Origin: Orientallactaga sibirica
Taxonomy: Eukaryota > Chordata > Mammalia > Rodentia > Dipodidae
Direction of reading: 5' to 3'
Length of the DNA: 64,000 bases
Assembly (NCBI GenBank): GCA_036365145.1
Contig: JAEOAD010000034.1
Coordinates: 18,257,501 to 18,321,500, forward strand
In this document: piece by piece, positions 56,261 through 64,000 of the stretch
How positions within the stretch are numbered: the first letter of the stretch is position 1
Layout: each line of letters begins with the position of its first letter
The notes under the pieces: generated by a model
What the model saw: the letters and a program-made list of their open reading frames with translations, nothing else
Told to the model about the DNA's origin: nothing
Databases searched by the model: none
Made by a program: the position numbers and the translations under genes

Positions 56261-57636
56261 CAGTGTTCTTAGATAAAAACAATTCTTTCAGGTAATTTTA
56301 ACAAAAAATGAACTTATGAAAGAAAATGTTAAATATGTTTCTCTCAAGAGAGCCAGTCTTGTACACCACGCAAAACCAAACTGACATGTGAAATTGTGTC
56401 AGAAGACCAATACTGCTACCCCCTAACCAAAGATAAGCCACTTATCCTAAATTGTAGAAGCCATAGTTTCTATCTCCTCTGATCTGAGTGCTAAATGCTT
56501 TTGTCACCAGGAAAGACATTTGTGTATTTCTAATTCCTCATGCCACTAATTGTGTCAATGATACCTTCTAACTCCATTAGTGCTCAGGTTGAGACTAAAG
56601 CTAATCCAATTAAAATATATACCTGGCCATTGTCCAGTGGGAGAGAGGGTAGGTATGTTCCAAAGCTACTGGGCATCAGAAAAGTATAATATGTATTCCT
56701 TGTGGGTACCCCTCCCCTGGAGAATTTGGAGCTGCCGAGAGTGGAAAGGAATATGAAAAGCTTCTGAAAGATTTTAGGATCTCAACAAGTCTGAATAAGA
56801 AAGAAAATAGCCAGGTCAAGACTAGCCTGGGAGAGTACACAGGGTAGATTGAACGGCAGGTACATGAACTTGTAGTTGGGAGTGAGTGTTGCATCTAGGA
56901 ACAACAAATATTCAGTGTTGCTGGAACATAGATCTGTGAAGGGAATAATGAGGGTTGAGCCTAGCATGGTGGAATAGGACCATGGCTCTATAACCTACAC
57001 TCCTCTGGGCTGAGAAGCAAGAATACAAAACAATGCAGCCAATTTTCTCCAGAGGCACCAAAGGAATAGAGTTATACATTCCAAGACAGTTTTTAAGTGT
57101 CTCTGATGTTTCATTTTTTCTTTTATTGAAGACGCATCATTGCAGCTCATTTAAAACCTCCCTGTAAGTAGAAATACCTTACCATTATGGGAAATTTCTC
57201 CCATAAAATCATACAGGCGTGGGCTGTTTATGGAAGCATGAAACTTTTCCTTGCAAAATGCATCATTTGGTATTCATGATAGACACATCTTAAGGATCCC
57301 TTGGAAATCAGCACAAGAGCTGTGTTTCTCTACCTCTCTTTTCAATGGGGCTGCCTTCTCTCCTGCCCTCTGCCCCTGAACAAAGAGCATCTCATATCCT
57401 ACCACCTGCATACACACATCTGTAGTAGCAACCATCTTCACCCACCCTTACCTACTCTGACTTCCCTTGTCCTTTAGCACCTTACACATCTCATTCTCTC
57501 AAGTGCATATTAATAATCTGTTGTGGTGCCCTTTTGTAATGACAAGCAAAGAGGACTTTTCATGGGAAAATATTTCTTTTTGTAAGATGTCCCCAGGTCA
57601 GGAATCTTAAACTTACCATGTACTAATAGCAGTACC
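56261..57636. other. unique non-coding DNA
   Basis: No repeat recognised. About 57117-57300 contains AT-rich words that look complex, not repetitive; its conservation cannot be judged here. Confidence 0.4.
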
Positions 57637-57863
57637 TTTTTTTGTAATTTTTCTTCTTCTTTTTTTTCTTTTTTATTTATTTGTTAGAGACGGACAGAGG
57701 GAGAGAAAGAGAATGGGTGCACCAGGGCTTCTAGCCACTGCAAACAAACTGTAGACACATGTGCCACCATGTGCATCTGGCTTTCATGGGGCCTGGAGAA
57801 TTGAACCTGGGTTCTTAGGTTTCACAAGCAACTACCTGAACCACTAAGCCATCTCTCCAGCCC
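57637..57863 (-). mobile_element. Dip-type tRNA SINE, antisense
   Basis: T-rich tail complement, GAGACGGACAGAGGGAGAGAAAGAG, GGGTGCACCAGGGCTTC, ATGTGCATCTGGCTTTCATGG, AATTGAACCTGGG and AAGCCATCTCTCCAGCCC. Target duplication AGCAGTAC (57628-57635 and 57864-57871). Confidence 0.94.
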
Positions 57864-58204
57864 AGCAGTACTGTTTTGTGGGAGCTAACAGTTCAGAATC
57901 AGAGAACCCATGCTCTCACAGGGCTCATCCTCAATGCCAAACTATTATGAAAACAAATTCAAGACTCCTCACAGAATAATCCGTCCCTGACATAGAATTA
58001 TATCAATAAACAACAAAGGGATGTGTCCACACTTGTAGAAATCTGGTGCTCCAGGCGTCTATCATGGAGATCAGAGGGGAGAATCACTGCCCAAATCCGT
58101 GGAAGCTCTTTAGTCCTTTAGCTTCTAGTAGAAAGGAATGAACATCTGTCTGGAGAAACCATAGTTTCCTTAGTTATGTTCCTATTTGGTGCTAGGGAAG
58201 AGAA

Positions 58205-58300
58205 TTGCCTCATTAAATCACAGTGGGACCATGGGCAAGCCACTTCTCTGAGTCATTCTATACCATCAACAAGAAGAGCTGGCAAGGAAGGTATATTACT
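58205..58300 (+). repeat. possible MIR fragment
   Basis: ATCACAGTGGGACCATGGGCAAGCCACTTCTCTGAGTC is MIR-core-like ('tgtgaccttgggcaagttacttaacctctctgagcc'). Confidence 0.55.
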
Positions 58301-59026
58301 GCCACAATAAAATACCACCTCCTATAAATTAAGTTCAGAACCCTTCTTCTAGGTAAGTACCCAAACATCTGTAAGGTTATTTGAAGCTATTTTTGAAGGA
58401 AGGAACCTTTAGGACAACATGGATAGATTTAATCTAAAGGATCTGGAATTTCTTGGAGACCATGCACTAGGAGCTGGCATAAGATCCTAAGAGAAGATGT
58501 ACTGTGGAGTCACTAGGATCCTAAACTACTTTCTCATCTTTTAACTTTTCCTCTTCTCTCTGCTTCCCTCTAGATCTACTATTTCTTTCTCAGTTCCAGT
58601 ATCCACTCCTGCTTATCCTTGGGTCTCTGTGACTGACACAATCTCCAACTCTCCTTTACTCTTTCAGAAGTACCTACCAGAAGCTGTCATTCAGATACCA
58701 AAGCCCCAATCCTGTATGAGAAACTAGATGGGCCCAGACCATCCCTTCTGTACCCAGCTGCCCATTTCCATCTGCAAAAGTCAGGTTAAAGGACTTCTGG
58801 GCAGGTCCATCCATTAGGAGTCCTATTTACCGTCTCTGAGGAGGGGTGAGATAAAGCAAACATTAAGGCTGAATTAGCCACTTCTTGGTGAATATCAAAT
58901 TGCCCAGACATACTAGATTGAAAAAGTAACCCAGGATCAGGATCAGGAATTTGGCAGTAGCTTAGATGAGTGATTATATCTCCAAATCTTCCATGTAGTT
59001 GTAAATAAGGCATTATCCACTTGAAA
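58301..59026. other. unique non-coding DNA
   Basis: No repeat or exon recognised; the 98-codon minus frame 58786-59082 runs into the B1 that follows. Confidence 0.4.
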
Positions 59027-59037
59027 ACTTGACTAGG

Positions 59038-59213
59038 GCCAGACGTGGTGGCACATGCCTTTAATCCCAGCACCTGGGACACTTGGGAGTGCAGGTGGAA
59101 GGATCATTGTGTGTCCGAGGCCAGTTTGAGATTACATAGTGAATTCTAGGTCACCCTGGTCTAGAGCAAGACCCTACCTTGAAAAGCAAAAAAAAAAAAA
59201 AAAAAAAAAAAAG
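59038..59213 (+). mobile_element. B1 SINE with a short internal insertion
   Basis: CCAGACGTGGTGGCACATGCC, TTTAATCCCAGCACCTGGG, an extra ACACTTGGGAGTGC segment, GTGAATTCTAGGTCACCCTGG, GCAAGACCCTACC and a tail of about 26 A. Probable target duplication ACTTGACTAGGG / ACTTGCCTCGGG (10 of 12). Confidence 0.93.
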
Positions 59214-59225
59214 ACTTGCCTCGGG

Positions 59226-60309
59226 CTAGAGAACCCATATTCACAATAACTCCTCAGAATCCTACTTGATCATCTTTGGTGCCAGCAGCTTCTCATACTC
59301 TTAATAGCCAGAGTGACTGCCTTCATGCCACAGCTGCTGGCAAGCTACATGCAGTAAGTCTATAATAGAAGCCACGATATCATTTATGACTGAGCCACAG
59401 AAGTCACAAGCTGTCATGTCTGTACTATACTATTAATTTCACAGGTTGTTACTGTGCATCATAGCATGAGTACTTGGAGGTAAGAATGTATGAGGTAGGT
59501 CCACTGTGGAGGCTGGCTAACACAGTCCACTGTGCTGTATCAATAACACTGGTATAGGTTTTAAGGACAAAGACAGACCATTGCCAAGTATCTCCTGTCA
59601 CTGTTTTCCCCAAAAATGATTAAGAGGTTGTCTTTAAGATTCAACCTGGATTTGTCTTGTTCTAAGTATATAACTAAAATGAGCTCTTTTGTGTCTCTGT
59701 GTGTGCCACACTGTATAGCTGCTTAATGTGTACATTCATGATTTTTTTAGGACACCATTCACTCAAGAGATCTGTTCTAATTTTCTGGGAAATGTGTTGT
59801 AGGGACCCCTGTAGAAAGCAGTGCCTAGCTCAGTGTGAAACTCGGGGAGTGGATACCCATAAGAATTAGCTGATGACAATGATTGATAGGTTGTTGAGAG
59901 GTGGGAATGCTCTTAGAGAAAGCAGAGAAGGAACAAGGAACTGTGAGCTACATAGCAAATCTTAATACTCGACGTGTTGACATCTACAACACCGGCCACT
60001 TTTCCAAAATCCAGAGTTGGCAGGGGAAACAAGAAACTAAAGTAGAAAATAATAAAATAAAATTGTATGTGCTCAGTGCCAAAGAAGAATGATTCTAGGA
60101 AAAAGGTTAAATTCAGAAGCCTGTGCTGACAAAGTACTATGTGTTTCAGACCCCTAAGGGACACAGAGAAAGATTTTGTGGAAAACCAGAAGTTGGGAGA
60201 TCTGGCTGCTAATCCTCCCATTGGTAAACAGCCTTTGAGTCTCCTACATTGAGGCACAGAGCAGGATCACAAGGTAAGTTTTGAATTTTGATTTGCTTGT
60301 GCAAAAAGA
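59226..60309. other. unique non-coding DNA
   Basis: The 114-codon minus frame 59913-60257 is F/L/S-rich, overlaps a plus-strand frame and has no recognisable domain. Confidence 0.4.
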
Positions 60310-60840
60310 TGCTGGCGTAAAGCTCTCTGCCATTTGTTCACAGTGTGAAATTGGGTAAGAAATATTGGCTCTCTGAGCCTCTGTTCCCTCATGTGGTAGT
60401 TTGAATAGATGGCCCCCAATATATTCAGTGTTTTATTAGTTTATAGTTTGCATCTGTAGCCACCTTGCTGGAGGCAACATCACTGGGCGGATCTTAAGGT
60501 GAGGTGATGGGTTTAGGATTTCAATCTGAAGATATGCAAAGTGTGCCTAGTTGGAGTTCCTGAGGTATGCTGTGCTTTTGGCTTTTGGGCTTTCTTTCTC
60601 TCTCTCTGCCTGGTCCTGTAAGAGCAGGCCAGCCTCTTCTGTCATTATAGAACTTACCTGGATCTATAAGCTTCAATAAATATCCCTTCTTCCATAAATG
60701 TGCCAGGTCTGGAAGTTCATCTCAGCTAACCTGAAGCTGTCTGCTACACCTCATATATTCAAAAGAGAATACTAGCACTATCCTTACCTTGCCTGCTTCT
60801 TGATACTGTTGTTAAGGTTCAAATCCTGGAAAGTAGTTCC
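60310..60840 (+). repeat. MIR SINE split by an LTR
   Basis: The left part (about 60310-60391) has GTGAAATTGGGTAAG and CTCTGAGCCTCTGTTCCCTCA. The right part (60749-60840) resumes with CCTCATATATTC, TACTAGCACTATCCTTACC and GTTGTTAAGGTTCAAATCC. The LTR 60392-60748 sits in between. Confidence 0.65.
60392..60748 (+). mobile_element. solo MaLR-like LTR inserted in a MIR
   Basis: 357 bp, TGTGGTAGTTTGAATAGATGG to CTGCTACA (TG...CA). It has AATAAATATC near 60677 and a TTTCTTTCTCTCTCTCTGCC stretch. A perfect 5-bp target duplication CCTCA lies at 60387-60391 and 60749-60753. Confidence 0.88.
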
Positions 60841-61515
60841 AGGTCTGAAAAATCTCACAGAAGCTCCTTACTGATTCAGTAAAGTTTAGAGACCCCATGC
60901 CGTTCTTACATGGGAAAAAACAGCAGTTCAAACATGTGTATGGTAAAGGGCAAAGAGACCATTCCATGCACTAAACACATGAATCAACAGTACTGTCCAC
61001 CACAAGGGCTGCCTCAGCAACAGTCACCATCTTTAACATCATCTTTTTCATCACTAGTATTCTTTTACTTCTGGGGCTCTTTGTATATACTAACAACAAG
61101 GGTTGGAGCATGCAATGGTGTCAGCACTAAAGCTCAGAGTCTGTGGGTGTGCTCTGCTCACGCATGGACTGGGGCCTTGGAGAACACTGCCATGAAATGA
61201 AGAGGAACCCAGGCACCAGTGGTCGTAGGAGAAATAAGAGGAGGACATGGGGAGTGGTGGTGCTGTCCCAGTGACTAGCTATGGCTGTTTGTAAAGTCTA
61301 GCTGCACTGTTTGTCTGGGGTTCCTCAAGAAATGATGCCTCTCCCCAAATTTAAAATGCTCTCCCTTTTGTATAAGTTGGATGTGAGACTGATTTTTGTT
61401 GTTCAAAATCAAAATAGCTCTAAACCATTTTTATTCTTATCATATACATATTTTAACTCATGTTTCCAATAGATTTGAGTTTCACTTTTTCACATCAAAA
61501 ACGTTTATTGCATTT
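60841..61515. other. unique non-coding DNA
   Basis: A 96-codon frame (60910-61200, +) shows no recognisable protein. Confidence 0.4.
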
Positions 61516-61752
61516 AAAAAATATTTTTATTTATTTTCAAGGAGAGATAGAGGTAGAGAGAGAAAGAAAGAGAGAGAGAGAATATGAATGAAAGAAGGAA
61601 TGGGTGCACCAGGTTATCCTGCCACTGCAAATGAAATCCAGATGTATGCACCACTTTGTGCATCTGGCTTTACATGGGTACTTGGGATTTGAACTCAGGC
61701 CACCAGGCTTTGCAAGCAAGCACATTTAACCACTGAGCCATCTCTCTAGTAT
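61516..61752 (-). mobile_element. Dip-type tRNA SINE, antisense
   Basis: AATATTTTTATTTATTTTCAAGGAGAG, (GA)n block, GGGTGCACCAGG, TTTGTGCATCTGGCTTTACATGGG, TTTGAACTCAGGCC and GAGCCATCTCTCTAG. Confidence 0.93.
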
Positions 61753-63318
61753 CATATATTTTTAAGAGATAAGAAGGTACCATTATTGTGACTATGGACT
61801 TGAGACCCAGAACACCCAGGCTCAAACCCCTTCACTTTGATGAGGCTCATTTTCTTTGTCTAGAAAATGCCAGTGACAATTCCTCAGCAGAGGGTGTAGT
61901 GAGTTGCTGCATGAACAACATCACATGTCATTGTTGCATCTTATGGGTGTCAGTTTCCAGCCTTGGCTCCATTCTAGACTTTTTGAAAGCTAATTTATTA
62001 TTATTACGCATCCAAAGGTGTGAGGAGGAGTTTGGTATAGGTAATACATTTAGGTTTGAAAAGATTTATTGTTACCTGTGATAATGGGATGACTTCAAAT
62101 AATCAAAATTGTATGTTAAAACTGGTTCCCACTTCAATGTAGATGACAGCTTAGACCCCAACTTTCTGATAAGGAGCCCCCAAGTGAAAATTTATGTCCA
62201 TGCTCAGAAATACTGGAATTGGGGATTGATAATTGAAATTCTGGCTGAAGCAGAGTGAACAAAGATGCTCTAATTAAATTCTGCATAGGAGCTAATTAAC
62301 CCATTTATGTGTTTTCTTCCTTTGTGAAATAGGGGAAGCACATTACCAGAACTCGTACTTGTGACCTATCAGTATGTTACATGTGATTTTCCCCCTAGAA
62401 TCATGTGGGAGGGTTGTCCTCCAGGGGCTCTCCCAGCTATACTTCGTCCATCTGAAGCTTCCACTTAGCTTCCACATTATATCTCTGGGCAGCTCATGCA
62501 TGACTTTACTCTTCAAGCAGAGAATGAAATGGAAGCCATCCTATTTGGCTACAACTACTAACCCTGCCACAGGGTCCCTCAGACAATACAGGAGCTAGTA
62601 AACAGTCACATTGAGATAGCAGCTTCCTCGGAGCTGCTGTCCAGTGTATGAGGCCCTCCTGACTGCTCAATATTCAAAGGCTCTCCTTACTTCCATGCTA
62701 TGTGGTTGACAGTCAGGGCGAGTATTTCAGGAGGAAGAGTCATCTCTCCCACTCTAAGCATGTGGCAAAGGTATTTGCTTCCTTGCGAAGGAAGTGATTT
62801 TTCTGTGGGAGAACACTGTTTCAGCAAAGTTTGTGTAGGAACAGGCTCTGTCTCCACAAGCATGTGTGCACATGCGTGTGTGGAAAATAAAGACAATGTA
62901 AAGTCAATTCTTCATACAAATGCTTGGAAATCATTGTGCTGAGAGAGGTTCCATAAGTGAATTTGTGTCTAATTCAACTCAGCTCTACTCCTCCCCCCCT
63001 TTAGTCTGTGTTATCAGTGACTTTATTATGTAAACCATCAGAGAGAGGAATTGGATTTAGAGAGAAATAGTGGGAGAAAAGAATAAAAAGGGATAAATGA
63101 TTGGTTAGAAAGGAACAAAAGGAAAGCAAGTGTGTGCATTTTTGCTAGATTTTAGGCGAAAAGGTATTTAAGGATTTCATGCCCCAGTGTAACTAGCTGG
63201 AATTGGGTGTGCACGTTTGTGCAGCCATTACTTCAAGGTTAGGCTGGCCATGGAAGAATTCCTTTCCCTGGAGTATTTTCATCCTTGGTAACTTACTTCA
63301 GTTGATTCCAAGGTAAGT
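61753..63318. other. unique non-coding DNA
   Basis: No interspersed repeat recognised. The 97-codon frame 61788-62081 and two 69-80 codon frames near 62700-62940 overlap or lack any known relative. Confidence 0.4.
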
Positions 63319-63480
63319 TGCTGTACTAGTCAGGGTTCTCTAGAGGAACAGAACCAATAGAATGAATTGTGCTAGGAGGAATTTTATTGGATATGTAAAC
63401 TGTTTTTAAATGTAAATGTATATAAGTGCATGTTACTGACAGTTACTCATTTGTTTGTATAACTCACCCTAACATGTTAC
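63319..63480. repeat. possible LTR/MLT-type fragment
   Basis: TGTACTAGTCAGGGTTCTCTAGAGGAACAGAACCAATAGAATG recalls the end of a widespread mammalian LTR ('tagtcagggttctctagagaaacagaaccaatagg'); GAATTTTATTGGATATG follows. Confidence 0.5.
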
Positions 63481-63494
63481 CGAAATACATTAAT

Positions 63495-63800
63495 CTGGCG
63501 CTGGGGAGATGGCTCAGTAAATTAAACACTTGTTATGCCACTCTGAATACCTGAACTTGAATCTCCAGAAACCAAGTAAAAGATGACTATGGTGGGCTTC
63601 TATAATCCAAATGTGCCGCAGAAAGAAGAGAGGCAGACATAAGAAAAAATCCCCAAATCTTGCACACAGAACAGTTTACAAGAAACCCTGCTTCAGAATT
63701 CAGTAGAATGATAAGCACCAATCTGAAAGTTGTCCTGTTAAATCTACAGGAGCACCATGACATGCAAGTGACCCCCCCCACATACTCACATAAACACAAA
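63495..63800 (+). mobile_element. B4-like SINE, old
   Basis: GGCGCTGGGGAGATGGCTCAG head, then CTGAACTTGAATCTCCAGAAACC, ATGGTGGGCTTCTATAATCC (B1-like), GACATGCAAGTGACC and CACATACTCACATAAACAC. AATAAAATA-type repeats follow to about 63870. Confidence 0.72.
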
Positions 63801-64000
63801 TCAATCAATTAAGTAAAATAAAACAATCAAGTAAAATAAAATGCACAATAAATAAAATACATAGAATAAAATAGAATCTTAGACTTATAATCGAAGCAAC
63901 TAAGTCCTGAAATTGATCAAAAAGATAAGACTTCTGAGTTAATATAATTCATATATCAAGTAGTCAGTCTTCACTAAACATTAGACAGTAGGCCACAATA
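63801..64000. other. A/T-rich DNA after the B4
   Basis: AAATAAAATAAA-type low complexity to about 63870, then unique sequence to the window end. Confidence 0.5.

Overview
The window looks like ordinary mammalian non-coding DNA, intergenic or deep intronic, from a rodent. I find no protein-coding exon, tRNA, rRNA or other cellular gene that I can support. The longest open frame is 188 codons (5651-6217). The others are about 60-135 codons, usually overlap frames on the other strand, and many lie inside repeats.

The organism is inferred from interspersed repeats. At least nine good copies of a tRNA-derived SINE are present. They have a 5' head like GGCTGGAGAGATGGCT, pol III A and B boxes, a (TC)n block and an (AAATA)n tail. 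Its body (CCAGATGCACAAGG, then CATCTGG) is not the murid B2 body; from memory it matches the Dip SINE of jerboas (Dipodidae). B1, B4-like and ID-like SINEs and rodent MaLR-type LTRs agree with a myodont rodent, so a jerboa such as Jaculus is the best guess.

Layout: 1-8 kb is mostly unique, with old MIR and L2 pieces. 8-9.6 kb is a nest of two SINEs and an L1 3' end. 11.7-12.4 kb is a GATA microsatellite split by a solo LTR. 15.0-15.6 kb is a minisatellite with a period of about 58 bp. 16.7-22.8 kb is an LTR-rich block with solo LTRs and two MaLR-like elements in opposite orientation. 28.1-31.1 kb holds SINEs, an old L1 ORF2 piece and a pentanucleotide repeat. 33.1-37.3 kb holds B1, LTRs and one complete 1.9-kb non-autonomous LTR retrotransposon with a perfect 5-bp target duplication. 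39.8-45.8 kb has SINEs, old L1 fragments, TTTC and TTTA microsatellites and LTRs. 46-64 kb is largely unique with scattered MIR, B1, B4, SINE and LTR copies.

No new biological system was found. The most informative items are insertion records: a 41-bp tailless SINE 5' fragment inside a MIR, a SINE with an extra 3' segment before its target duplication, the complete LTR element, and several nested insertions that give relative ages. Repeat family names come from memory of consensus sequences, not from a library search. The edges of old MIR, L2 and L1 pieces are approximate.
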